Below are positions 20,154 through 28,643 of a stretch of DNA of 64,000 nucleotides, in pieces. The notes beneath the pieces are model-generated. The model saw only the letters and a program-made list of their open reading frames with translations. It was not told the DNA's origin and did not search any database. Position numbers and translations under genes: made by a program. The DNA is from Lentibacter algarum (lineage in GTDB: Bacteria; Pseudomonadota; Alphaproteobacteria; Rhodobacterales; Rhodobacteraceae), in the NCBI RefSeq assembly GCF_018860975.1, contig NZ_JAHKQI010000008.1:62001-126000 (forward strand), written 5' to 3'. Within the stretch, counting starts at the first letter, position 1. The number at the start of each line of letters is the position of its first letter.

Positions 20154-21119
20154 CTACTGAGGAAAGTTTGGAAACTGCCGCATGCGCTTTTCGGCCAGAT
20201 CCAATTTGAGACAATGCAATAGTCCATAAGCATCAAGACGTTCCAGAAGTTCGGGCGTGGCGGTGCAAACCTCATGGTAGAAGGTGCGCAACCCCTCTTC
20301 GCCATCACTTTGCTCTATAAAGCTCAGCAGTTCGTGCAAGCTCAACCCGCCTTGCTCACGCGGGCGGTTCGGCCTGAGCTCGGCACGGTATGCGCCTTTG
20401 CTTAAGCGGAATCTGTAGGCAGCTTTCCAAGATTCATATGTGTGCGCGTGCAGGTGACAGAGCTTGGTTTCAAGAAGCTCTTGCTGGCCGGGGTTTTCTT
20501 CGCCGTCGGCATAAAAATTGTGAATTTTGAATGTGGTCTCCTCAAGGCCTGTGCGGGCGAAAACCTTACCTGCCACATGGCTTAAAAAACCGCCGGTGAG
20601 CTGCGCACCAAAAGTCGGGTATATGGCCTCGGTTTCAATGCGGCGCTGTTTGCGCTCACTGGTCATCGCTTTAAAGCAGGTCACCCCGTGTTGCAGGCCT
20701 TGGCCTTCGGCAGACAGCGCCTCAATCGGGCGCACGCGTGCAGCGGCGCAAGCGTCTGGCAAGGCCGCAAGTTGTTCCTCGATCGGGGCTTCAGGCCACA
20801 AGAACTCATCAACATCTATATGGGCAAGCCATGCGACGTCAGATGCCTTGCGGCGATAGGCATGTTGCGCATTGGCTGTCTGGCGTGTCTGGTGCTTTTC
20901 AGGGCGTTTGGCACTGCGCCAGTTTGCCTCATCTGCCTTGAATGTACGTATTTTCGGGTGTGATTTCAATAAGCTGAAGGCTTCGGGGTGATCGGCATCA
21001 AGATAGATGAACAACCGATGAGCACCCAGCTCAATGTGGTGCGCGGCAAAATTTGCGATGTCTTCTAGCGGCGCTTTGAGTGTGGTGACGATGCCCCATT
21101 TAGGATAGTCCTGCGTCAT
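20154..21119 (-). CDS. Glycosyltransferase family 2-like protein (PF13704 type), copy 2
   Basis: A 321-residue protein opening with WGIVTTLKAPLEDIANFAAH, characteristic of the Glyco_tranf_2_4 group. Two acidic motifs expected for nucleotide-sugar and metal binding are present: YLDAD near residue 40 and HIDVDEF near 115. No TM segment or signal is seen. The start overlaps the preceding paralogue by ATGA, so the two are co-translated. Acceptor and sugar cannot be told from sequence; a cell-surface polysaccharide is likely. Confidence 0.75.
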   Translation of the reverse strand: MTQDYPKWGIVTTLKAPLEDIANFAAHHIELGAHRLFIYLDADHPEAFSLLKSHPKIRTFKADEANWRSAKRPEKHQTRQTANAQHAYRRKASDVAWLAHIDVDEFLWPEAPIEEQLAALPDACAAARVRPIEALSAEGQGLQHGVTCFKAMTSERKQRRIETEAIYPTFGAQLTGGFLSHVAGKVFARTGLEETTFKIHNFYADGEENPGQQELLETKLCHLHAHTYESWKAAYRFRLSKGAYRAELRPNRPREQGGLSLHELLSFIEQSDGEEGLRTFYHEVCTATPELLERLDAYGLLHCLKLDLAEKRMRQFPNFPQ

Positions 21120-22006
21120 GTGCTAATACTCTTCATGGCCTCGGGGAACATATTGCGCGCCTTAGCAGTGAGTTGCAAATCAACGCTTAGAAGCATGTTC
21201 AGTGCGCGGAGCGCAGCGAGGTGCTCGGCGCTCGTGCTTCTGAGAGCCGCGTAAAAAGCCCGCAGACCGCCGAGGCCTTCGCTGTCTTGCACCAGATTGA
21301 TAAGATCAGCGATGGAAATTTGGTCGTTGCGCGCAGAAACGTAAGACCGGCTGGCCAGCCTGCGCGGCAATTCGTTTGAGAAGTCTTCCCAGCTTGTGGC
21401 GTGAAAATGTGCAAGTTTGGTTTGCTCAAGAACACATGGTTTGCTGAATTTGCCACCAATAAGTTTATGAATGCCTAACCGCGCGTTCCGAAGACCTGTG
21501 CGCACAAGCGGTTTGCCTTCGCTGTGCGACAGGTAACCCGTGCGTAGATGTAGGCCGTACTCGGGGTAGAGCGTCTCTAGAACCCTGCGTGGTTGTTGCG
21601 CAAATTGCGGTGCAATCTTGCAATGCGTGAGGGCCGTTTGCATTGGCGTCAGCGCTTCGACGGGCAGGATACGCGCCCAATCGTGTGAGCTCGGGATCGT
21701 ATCAAGCTGTGATTGGAGCGGTTTTTCTGGCAAGAGAAACTCGTCACTGTCGACATGTGCCAGCCAATCAACGGTGCCTTGCTGATAGGCTTGATTGGCA
21801 TTCTGCATTTGCCGCCGATGTATAGCATTATGTGTCTGCGCACCCGAAAAAATACTTATCTTGGGGTGGCTTAACGCTTCAATGCCGTTGGTTGGCGCGT
21901 CAAGATAAAGATAGATTTTTGAGCAACCGAGGCCGATATGGTGGGCGGCGAAGCGAGCCAAGTCGTCAACATCCGCTTTGGCCGTGGTCACGATCCCCCA
22001 ACTCAC
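21116..22006 (-). CDS. Glycosyltransferase family 2-like protein (PF13704 type), copy 1
   Basis: Paralogue of the next gene, with the same opening (WGIVTTAKADVDDLARFAAHH), YLDAP in place of the first DxD-like motif, and HVDSDEFLLP. The likely start is the GTG at 22006, in a GTGA overlap with the upstream gene, giving 296 residues. An open frame extends 50 codons further upstream, but those codons read through the neighbour and lack family character. Loss of the second aspartate in YLDAP could alter metal use. Confidence 0.72.
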   Translation of the reverse strand: MSWGIVTTAKADVDDLARFAAHHIGLGCSKIYLYLDAPTNGIEALSHPKISIFSGAQTHNAIHRRQMQNANQAYQQGTVDWLAHVDSDEFLLPEKPLQSQLDTIPSSHDWARILPVEALTPMQTALTHCKIAPQFAQQPRRVLETLYPEYGLHLRTGYLSHSEGKPLVRTGLRNARLGIHKLIGGKFSKPCVLEQTKLAHFHATSWEDFSNELPRRLASRSYVSARNDQISIADLINLVQDSEGLGGLRAFYAALRSTSAEHLAALRALNMLLSVDLQLTAKARNMFPEAMKSIST

Positions 22007-22764
22007 GTGCGGCTTTCCTTCGCAGCGCGTTGCTTGGCGCGACGGGCTTTCATCGTGGTTAACCGCCGGAAGATCGTGCTGGTTTCTGCGTTCAGTTTGT
22101 TGAGCAAGTTTTGTGCAAGTGGGCCAGCGATGTTGTCGGATTGGGCAGTCAGCCAAAGCGGGGCGAGCAGGGCGCTGTCCAGCCCTCCGTGGTTAAGCGA
22201 GTATTGATCCATTTCAAGCGGCATCTCGGCGCTGGCTCTGTTGCCAAACCTCCAAGCTTCGTTAGGTGGTTGCCCTGAGAAAAGTCGTTCAAATTCATAG
22301 AGTTTGATCATCCCGAAGAGCATCTTGAGGCCAAGACCAAGCTCGCGCTCTGCGGGGGTCTGGCCGTGGTCGGCAAAGGTGATGATCGACGAAACTTGCC
22401 AGCGCAAATCAAGTTCTGCCATCAAGTGCTCGGATTCTTCGGCCCAAATGCGGCGGAAGAGGGTGACGAGACTGTCGGGGCAGTCTTTGCGACGTAAGTT
22501 TGAGATGAGCTGGGCGTTGAGAAAGGCGAGTTCGGTTTTGCCGGTGAACTCACGTGCGATGAGGCATCGTTTGGCTGTCCATTTCGACTTGTGCGCACGG
22601 TCTGTAACCGCGCTTTGCGCAACTTGCGAATTTTTGAAGGGCGCCAAGTCAACGTCGACGGCGGGGAAGTCACCGTCGCGCAGAGTGAAGGGTTCTCTTC
22701 GCGCGTTCCATTGGGCGATCACCTCTTCTGCGCCGCCTGCGTATGTGAGACTTTCTGAACTCAT
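22003..22764 (-). CDS. Conserved-looking protein of unknown function in the prfC-glycosyltransferase run
   Basis: A 253-residue, mostly helical, soluble protein without recognised motif. It is rich in Trp, Arg and Glu, has no signal or TM segment, and ends in a basic tail (MKARRAKQRAAKESRT). It starts 27 bp after prfC on the same strand and overlaps the first glycosyltransferase by GTGA. Translational coupling to both glycosyltransferases suggests a common surface-glycan task, but this is positional inference only. Confidence 0.6.
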   Translation of the reverse strand: MSSESLTYAGGAEEVIAQWNARREPFTLRDGDFPAVDVDLAPFKNSQVAQSAVTDRAHKSKWTAKRCLIAREFTGKTELAFLNAQLISNLRRKDCPDSLVTLFRRIWAEESEHLMAELDLRWQVSSIITFADHGQTPAERELGLGLKMLFGMIKLYEFERLFSGQPPNEAWRFGNRASAEMPLEMDQYSLNHGGLDSALLAPLWLTAQSDNIAGPLAQNLLNKLNAETSTIFRRLTTMKARRAKQRAAKESRT

Positions 22765-22791
22765 AACTGCAGTCTGGCACGGGCGCGTGGG

Positions 22792-24399
22792 CTAGACCAT
22801 CATTTCCTTGGTGGCGGTCAGTTTAACATCAGGATAATCACGCTCGACGCGGTCGATATCCCACTGCAAACGGGTGAGGTAAACAATGTCACCGTCATGG
22901 TCATGTGCGATGTGTTGTTTGTTTGAATCAACAAACTTATCAACCGCTTGCGTGGTGCCGTTAACCCAACGAGCCGAGGTGAACTGCGAGTTATCAAAGC
23001 GCACAGGCAGGCCGTACTCCAGCTCGATGCGGCTGGCGAGAACCTCGAACTGAAGCGCGCCAACAACACCGACAATGAAGCCGGAACCGATAGCGGGTTT
23101 GAACACCTTTGCGGCGCCTTCTTCGGCGAATTGCATTAGGGCCTTTTCAAGGTGTTTGGCCTTCATCGGATCGCCTGCTCGCACGCCTTGCAGGAGTTCG
23201 GGGGCGAATGACGGGATGCCCGAGACGCGGAGCATTTCGCCCTCTGTTAGCGTGTCACCGATGCGCAATTGGCCGTGGTTGGGAATGCCGATGATGTCGC
23301 CCGCCCAGGCCTCTTCGGCGAGTTCCCTATCAGATGCGAGGAACAGCACAGGGTTGGAAATTGCCATCGGTTTCTTGGTGCGCACATGCGTGAGTTTCAT
23401 GCCGCGTTTGAAGTGTCCGGAGGCCATTCGCACGAAGGCGACGCGGTCGCGGTGCTTCGGGTCCATGTTGGCTTGCACCTTGAAGACAAAGCCGGAAACC
23501 TTTGTTTCTTCAGGGGAAATTTCGCGCGGTATGGCCTTCTGCACTTGCGGTTTCGGGCCAAAATCACCGATACCGTCCATCAGTTCTTTGACGCCGAACG
23601 AGTTGATCGCGGAGCCAAACCAGATCGGGGTCATATGGCCTTCGAGGACGGATTGTGGATCAAGCTTTGGCAGCAACTCGCGGGCCATTTCGACCTCTTC
23701 GAGAAACTGTTCCAGCAGATGTGCAGGGACGTGTTCGGCCAGTTTTGGATCATCCAAGCCCTTGATTTTGATGGATTCAGCAACTCTATTGCGGTCGGCA
23801 CGATCCATCAGCTCAAGGCGGTCTTGCAGCAAATCATAGCAGCCCATGAACTCGGCACCGACGCCGATAGGCCAGCTGGCGGGAGTCACATCAATCGCCA
23901 GCATTTCTTGAATTTCATCAATAATTTCAAAGGTATCACGGCTTTCACGGTCCATCTTGTTACAGAAGGTCAAGATCGGCAAATCGCGCAGGCGGCAGAC
24001 TTCAAACAGCTTTTGCGTCTGGCTTTCAACGCCCTTGGCGCCGTCAATAACCATGACCGCAGCATCAACTGCGGTGAGCGTGCGGTAGGTGTCTTCCGAG
24101 AAGTCAGAGTGACCGGGGGTGTCAACCAAGTTGAAGCGCAAGCTATTGAAATCAAAAGACATAGCGGATGCAGAAACCGAGATGCCGCGGTCTTTTTCCA
24201 TCTGCATAAAGTCAGAACGGGTGCGGCGGGCTTCGCCTTTTGCGCGCACTTGTCCGGCCATCTGAATAGCACCACCATAAAGGAGAAACTTTTCGGTTAG
24301 CGTCGTTTTGCCAGCGTCGGGGTGCGAGATGATCGCAAACGTCCGGCGGCGGGCAATTTCGGGCGGCAATTCAGGGCGGTTTGAAGGGGTATCAAGCAT
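22792..24399 (-). CDS. prfC: Peptide chain release factor 3
   Basis: GTPase that recycles RF1/RF2 from the ribosome after peptide release. From the ATG at 24399 it has 535 residues, the usual length. The P-loop SHPDAGKTTLTE, DTPGHSDFSED and NKMD motifs are intact, followed by EF-G-like domains II and III. An in-frame GTG at 24465 would add 22 non-homologous residues and is rejected. It heads a minus-strand run with the unknown protein and two glycosyltransferases. Confidence 0.96.
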   Translation of the reverse strand: MLDTPSNRPELPPEIARRRTFAIISHPDAGKTTLTEKFLLYGGAIQMAGQVRAKGEARRTRSDFMQMEKDRGISVSASAMSFDFNSLRFNLVDTPGHSDFSEDTYRTLTAVDAAVMVIDGAKGVESQTQKLFEVCRLRDLPILTFCNKMDRESRDTFEIIDEIQEMLAIDVTPASWPIGVGAEFMGCYDLLQDRLELMDRADRNRVAESIKIKGLDDPKLAEHVPAHLLEQFLEEVEMARELLPKLDPQSVLEGHMTPIWFGSAINSFGVKELMDGIGDFGPKPQVQKAIPREISPEETKVSGFVFKVQANMDPKHRDRVAFVRMASGHFKRGMKLTHVRTKKPMAISNPVLFLASDRELAEEAWAGDIIGIPNHGQLRIGDTLTEGEMLRVSGIPSFAPELLQGVRAGDPMKAKHLEKALMQFAEEGAAKVFKPAIGSGFIVGVVGALQFEVLASRIELEYGLPVRFDNSQFTSARWVNGTTQAVDKFVDSNKQHIAHDHDGDIVYLTRLQWDIDRVERDYPDVKLTATKEMMV

Positions 24400-24750
24400 A
24401 ACCGCGCGTATAGGTAAGGTTTGCGACTTTGGCAAGAAAGACGCTGCACAACGGGTGCATACCACAGTGCATATAGCAGTGCATAATGCGTATGCACGGA
24501 TTTGGGCGAGAAAGGCGTTAAGGAAGGTTGATAAAGTATTGAGATGTGGAGGCTTGCAGGCACAGAACTTGCTAAAAGCACTCTCTGATCAGAATTGACC
24601 CATGCGGCCACACCACAACCAAACGGCCAATGCCAAGTGCCGCTCTGCGGGACAAAGCCGCATTTTGCTTTTTAGTGTTTGGAGAATGTTCCCCGTTCTG
24701 ATTTAGAAATGGAGTGACTAACGGAACCGACTTTGAGAGCAGGGTGACAA
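24400..24750. other. Intergenic region between divergent prfC and M20 hydrolase genes
   Basis: These 351 bp hold no credible gene. They contain the GTGCAT repeat cluster at 24455-24497, close to the prfC start, and a weak hairpin TGCGG-N7-CCGCA followed by TTTT at 24646-24666. The hydrolase ribosome site is CAGGGTGACAA just before 24751. Promoters for both genes must lie here, but I see no convincing -35/-10 pair. Confidence 0.6.
24455..24497. repeat. Three GTGCAT direct repeats at 12-bp period plus one inverted copy
   Basis: GTGCAT occurs at 24455, 24467 and 24479, exactly 12 bp apart, and its reverse complement ATGCAC at 24492. The 12-bp units are GTGCATACCACA, GTGCATATAGCA and GTGCATAATGCG. 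The array is 56-98 bp upstream of the prfC ATG. This could be a multi-site operator or a degenerate tandem repeat. Confidence 0.7.
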
Positions 24751-25902
24751 ATGCTGACAAATCTTGACCTGACGGAACTCACGGAGTTTCGGCGTGAACT
24801 GCACCGATACCCAGAATTGTCCGGGGAAGAGGCGGAAACAGCCCGCAAGATTGCCGCTGCGCTGAAACCAATGTCACCAACGCGCATCTTGACTGGATTA
24901 GGTGGCCATGGCGTGGCGGCGGTTTTTGATAGCGGCAAAGACGGGCCCACTGTCCTTTTTCGGGCCGAGCTTGACGCACTGCCGATAGAAGAGCGTAATG
25001 ACATCGCATGGTCGTCGCAGACAAGCGGAAAGAGCCATGTTTGCGGACATGACGGCCATATGACAATGCTGCTCGCGTTGGGGCGTATGATTTCTCGTCA
25101 ACCGGTTGCTCAGGGGCGAGTCATCCTCATGTTCCAGCCCGCGGAAGAAGACGGCAGCGGCGCAAAAGCTGTGGTTGCTGATCCCGGCTATCAAGAAATT
25201 CAAGCAGACTGGGCCTTCGCCATTCATATCGAACCCGGACGGCCGTTTGGTTATGTCTCTACCTGTGCCGGGCTGATTAACTGCGCTTCATTGGGGCTTA
25301 AGATTAAGCTCAGCGGGAAAACCGCCCATGCAGCCGACCCCGAAGATGGCATTTCTCCGGCGCAGGCAATTGCCGAACTCATACCTGCGCTGGATGCTTT
25401 GGGGCAAGGTGGGGCGCTTGACGATGACTTCCGACTGGTGACGATTACGCATGTAAAGGTTGGCGAGCCTTCATTTGGTGTTGCACCGGGTGACGGTGAA
25501 GTTTTTGCGACCTTGCGAACGGCAGGTGACGAAGGCATGGACCGTCTTGAAGCCATGGCCCGCAGCCTTGCCGTCGCGGCGGCAGAGAAATTCGGGCTGA
25601 GTGTGGATTTTGAAGTGTGCGATAACTTTGCAGCTTCAATCAATGATCCAGAGGCCTATGCCGTTGCAACAAAGGCCATGGAGGCTATTGACGTCGCTTA
25701 TGGTGATGCCGGTGTTCCCATGCGTGCTTCAGAAGACTTTGGCGTATTTGGGTGGGACGCCAAAGCTGCAATGCTATGCTTGGGGCCGGGCGAAGATTAT
25801 GCAGCGCTGCACAATCCAGATTATGATTTCCCAGATGATTTGATCCCCATCGGAAGTGCCATCTTTGAACGTATCGCGCGAGATTTGTTGGGAACAGCTT
25901 AG
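24751..25902 (+). CDS. M20-family metallo-amidohydrolase (hippurate hydrolase-like)
   Basis: Cytoplasmic metal-dependent hydrolase of N-acyl amino acids or related amides, 383 residues. The opening FRRELHRYPELSGEE is typical of the M20D/amidohydrolase group. Metal-site motifs are CGHDGH at 98-103 and the catalytic Glu pair in QPAEEDGSG at about 129-137; a late MRASEDFGVF also fits. No signal peptide. It is a single gene on this strand, with its own promoter region shared with prfC. The substrate cannot be read from sequence. Confidence 0.9.
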   Translation: MLTNLDLTELTEFRRELHRYPELSGEEAETARKIAAALKPMSPTRILTGLGGHGVAAVFDSGKDGPTVLFRAELDALPIEERNDIAWSSQTSGKSHVCGHDGHMTMLLALGRMISRQPVAQGRVILMFQPAEEDGSGAKAVVADPGYQEIQADWAFAIHIEPGRPFGYVSTCAGLINCASLGLKIKLSGKTAHAADPEDGISPAQAIAELIPALDALGQGGALDDDFRLVTITHVKVGEPSFGVAPGDGEVFATLRTAGDEGMDRLEAMARSLAVAAAEKFGLSVDFEVCDNFAASINDPEAYAVATKAMEAIDVAYGDAGVPMRASEDFGVFGWDAKAAMLCLGPGEDYAALHNPDYDFPDDLIPIGSAIFERIARDLLGTA

Positions 25903-26016
25903 CCCTGTTACCTACAGCGGTGATGTTTGATCCGACATTTGTTGCAATGCAGTAATCTGCAGAATGGGTTCAAACCCGCCGTTCGCTGTGAGCTGTTTGA
26001 ATGTTAGCAGACTGCT

Positions 26017-27030
26017 CTAACTGCCCTTGCTGGCCCGCAGCAGGAGCTCGGCTGCGTTGGGGCGGGAGAGTAGGGACTTGCCAACTTCGAACTCGCCTTG
26101 GGCGCGGTGTTTGTGTCCGGCGAGGGTGCCGCCGAGGGTTTCGGCGACATTCTCGGGCAGGGCGGAGCGGGTGCGCGGGCTGATCAGCAGGGTTTCTGCG
26201 GCGATGCCCTCGGCAAAGACGATCTGGTGGGAGTCAAACAGGATCTGGAAGTAGTCGACAAAGCCACCTTCCTGCACATAGACGGTATCGCCGTTCACCA
26301 GATGTGAGGCTTTGAGCAAGACTTCGGCGCGACCTGCACCGAGCTTGTCGGAGCGCTGGTAGATGAACAGGCGATGATCGGGCGAGACGAGCAAGTCGTT
26401 CTCGTTGTGGAGCGTGCCTTTGGTGATCATCACAGGGGCAAAGTCGCCTATGGCGCGGGTTGTGTGGTGGCCGATCCAGCGCACGGGCTGTGGGCCGTCG
26501 TCGCGGGTGAGCACTTTCTCACCTAGTGCGAGGTCTTCAACCGCGCGTTGCTCGCCTGTGGCGAGGGTGAGTTTGGTGCCGCGGGTGAAGGACACGCAAG
26601 CAACCTGCGCAAACCTGAGCGGGGCATTGTCGCTGTCGATGCCGACGAGGCGGTAGTCTTCCTTTCGCAGCAGCGGGGCGAGAGGCATGGCGTAGATTTG
26701 CGCGACGTGGCCTTCTGTGTCCACTTCAACGAGCAGCAAGCATTCGATCGCCTGGCTTTGGCTGTCCATCAGGGTGATGCAGCTGTCGAGCACCACTGTT
26801 GCGCTGTCAACGCCGACTTCACTGCTTTCGGAAATGCGGAAATGCCCGTTTTCAAGCGCATGCACCGCGAGTTTGAGCGGCGCTGCACTCGGTGCGAGCT
26901 GATAGGAGTCATCCAGAATCAGCTCGGCGGCGTAGCTGAGATTGTCGCCAAAATTCGCACCGTTCGAGACGGTGAACATCTCGGCGGAATAGACCTGAAG
27001 GGCCTGCGCGGTTTCGGGGTGATCACTCAT
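26017..27030 (-). CDS. Hint (Hedgehog/intein) domain-containing protein
   Basis: A 337-residue protein starting at ATG 27030; a TTG at 27045 is possible. Residues about 147-290 form a Hint_2-type domain: FTRGTKLTLATGEQRAVEDL, then GPQPVRWIGHHTTRA, and LLVSPDHRLFIYQR. The N-terminal 145 residues are an unassigned beta-rich domain. At the position where Hint domains carry their nucleophile (usually C in CFTxGT) this protein has S147, with a cysteine two residues earlier (C145). Such proteins are common in Rhodobacteraceae; their targets are not known to me. Confidence 0.82.
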   Translation of the reverse strand: MSDHPETAQALQVYSAEMFTVSNGANFGDNLSYAAELILDDSYQLAPSAAPLKLAVHALENGHFRISESSEVGVDSATVVLDSCITLMDSQSQAIECLLLVEVDTEGHVAQIYAMPLAPLLRKEDYRLVGIDSDNAPLRFAQVACVSFTRGTKLTLATGEQRAVEDLALGEKVLTRDDGPQPVRWIGHHTTRAIGDFAPVMITKGTLHNENDLLVSPDHRLFIYQRSDKLGAGRAEVLLKASHLVNGDTVYVQEGGFVDYFQILFDSHQIVFAEGIAAETLLISPRTRSALPENVAETLGGTLAGHKHRAQGEFEVGKSLLSRPNAAELLLRASKGS

Positions 27031-27186
27031 AAAATGGCCTGACAATCGTTGTTTCGAAGCTCTATAGCGCAGGAATCTGACAAAAGCACGGCGTTAGCGG
27101 GGCTGCCGTGCGGCTGGCGCTGGTCAAACGGAGGAAATTGCGCTTTTCTGCGGCCAAATGGAAACTTGAATGACTGGAGAGCTGAG

Positions 27187-27966
27187 ATGGACTTGGGAAT
27201 TGCTGGCAAAAAGGCGCTTGTTTGCGCGTCGTCAAAGGGGCTTGGCCGTGGCTGTGCGGAGGCACTGGCTGAGGCGGGGGTTAACCTTGTTATGAACGCG
27301 CGGGGGGCCGAGACGCTTGAGGCTGTTGCTGCTGATATTGCAGGGAAATATGGCGTTGAGGTTGTGGCCGTTGCTGCCGATGTCACAACCGAAGAGGGCC
27401 GCGCCAAAGTGCTGGCGGCGGCGGGGGATGTCGACATTCTGGTGACCAATGCAGGCGGGCCGCCTCCGGGGCTTTGGAGCGACTGGGAGCGCGAGGACTT
27501 TATCAAAGCACTTGATGCCAACATGCTGACACCGATTGCGCTGATGAAAGCCTTGCTGCCGCAGATGATCGACAAGGGTTGGGGGCGTGTTGTCAACATC
27601 ACCTCGCAAAGCGTCAAGTCGCCCATTCCGGTGCTTGGCTTGAGCAATGCCGCGCGTGCAGGGCTGACGGGCTATGTTGCGGGCACATCACGGCAAGTTG
27701 CCGGAAGTGGTGTAAATATCAATAACTTGCAGCCCGGTATTCATGCGACAGACAGGGCGGTTTCGCTGGATGGCGGAGTTGCCACGCAGCAAGGTATCAG
27801 CCCTGAGCAGGCTAAGGCCAACCGCGAGAAAACAATTCCTTCGGGCCGGTATGGCACTGCGGAAGAGTTTGGTGCGACCTGTGCGTTTTTGTGCTCGCAG
27901 CACGCGGGGTTTATTGTCGGTCAGAATATCTTGCTCGACGGCGGTGCCGTAAACAGCACGATGTAG
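27187..27966 (+). CDS. Atypical short-chain dehydrogenase/reductase
   Basis: A 259-residue SDR. The cofactor motif is degenerate but recognisable (ASSKGLGRGCA, 14-24), NAGG sits at 88-91, and NITS at 137-140. Where classical SDRs have YxxxK, this protein reads SNAAR (153-157), as in an FabG-like side branch with the phrase SNAARAGLTG. The C terminus carries the usual FLCSQHAGFIVGQ and LLDGG. The ATG at 27187 has a GGAGAGCTGAG ribosome site; upstream in-frame codons run towards the divergent Hint gene. Substrate unknown. Confidence 0.85.
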   Translation: MDLGIAGKKALVCASSKGLGRGCAEALAEAGVNLVMNARGAETLEAVAADIAGKYGVEVVAVAADVTTEEGRAKVLAAAGDVDILVTNAGGPPPGLWSDWEREDFIKALDANMLTPIALMKALLPQMIDKGWGRVVNITSQSVKSPIPVLGLSNAARAGLTGYVAGTSRQVAGSGVNINNLQPGIHATDRAVSLDGGVATQQGISPEQAKANREKTIPSGRYGTAEEFGATCAFLCSQHAGFIVGQNILLDGGAVNSTM

Positions 27967-27983
27967 TGGCGTGAAGCGAATGC

Positions 27984-28643
27984 TCAGAGCAGGCCGTTAT
28001 CAACAATGGCCTGCATGACGGCGGTGCCGAAGGCTTGGTTGCCGTGGCGGCCATCATCATGCTTGTACTCGTCAGGGAGAATGCCCTTAACGGTAAGCGT
28101 ATCATTGGGGTTATAGACGGTGGCTCCGGCGGCGCTGATCTGCGCGGAGAGCTCGGCGTTGATTGCGCGCAGGAGCGGCCAACTGCGGAAGTTCGGCGGC
28201 ACGACGACCACCAGTGGCGCTTTACTGGCAATCTTGCCCAGGCCTTTGATCATGTCGCGGCGTTGCTCTTGCAAGTAAGCGCGGGTGAAGCTGGCGGAGA
28301 GCAGGTTCTGGCGGTCACCGCCGCGGTCTTCGGAGAGGTAGGAGCCGAGCTTGTTTGAGCGGAACTCGGAGATGAACTCCGACACATGAAACCCGAGGCT
28401 GGCGACAACCGGTGTGCCGGAGATAAGAGGTGATTTACTGTTGGTCTCGGCTTGGAAGGCGGCGATCTTCTGGCGGGCGCGAAAGTGGTCGGACTTGAGC
28501 TGCCCCGATTTTTGCAATGTCACGGAGCCGTCGCGCCACGCGCCACCAGATGTTGCAAAGCTGGCAACGTCATAGCCAAGGGCGCGGGCACCGAGGGCGA
28601 GGGCGCGGGCGTGACTGTCCCCGACGACGATAAGCGGGTTCAT
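27984..28643 (-). CDS. SGNH-hydrolase-like protein
   Basis: A 219-residue protein with GDSHARAL at residues 8-15 (block I nucleophile Ser as in GDSx) and DDGRHGN near the C terminus (Asp/His of block V). This suggests an esterase or acyltransferase fold. No signal peptide is visible. It overlaps the upstream GSCFA gene by ATGA, so the pair is co-translated. Family call from short motifs only. Confidence 0.6.
   Translation of the reverse strand: MNPLIVVGDSHARALALGARALGYDVASFATSGGAWRDGSVTLQKSGQLKSDHFRARQKIAAFQAETNSKSPLISGTPVVASLGFHVSEFISEFRSNKLGSYLSEDRGGDRQNLLSASFTRAYLQEQRRDMIKGLGKIASKAPLVVVVPPNFRSWPLLRAINAELSAQISAAGATVYNPNDTLTVKGILPDEYKHDDGRHGNQAFGTAVMQAIVDNGLL

Noticed and set aside
23269-24300. 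343-codon plus-strand open frame opposite prfC
   Set aside because: It mirrors prfC codons in GC-rich DNA, has no ribosome site and no recognisable motif, while prfC is full length with intact GTPase motifs.
24683-24700. GTTC-CCC-GTTC upstream of the M20 gene as a possible alphaproteobacterial LexA box
   Set aside because: The LexA form known in alphaproteobacteria is GTTC-N7-GTTC; here the spacing is 3, and the neighbouring genes are not SOS genes.
25965-25990. GGGTTCAAACCC resembling a tRNA T-arm
   Set aside because: The flanking bases do not form a 5-bp T stem, and no acceptor, D or anticodon arms can be folded around it.
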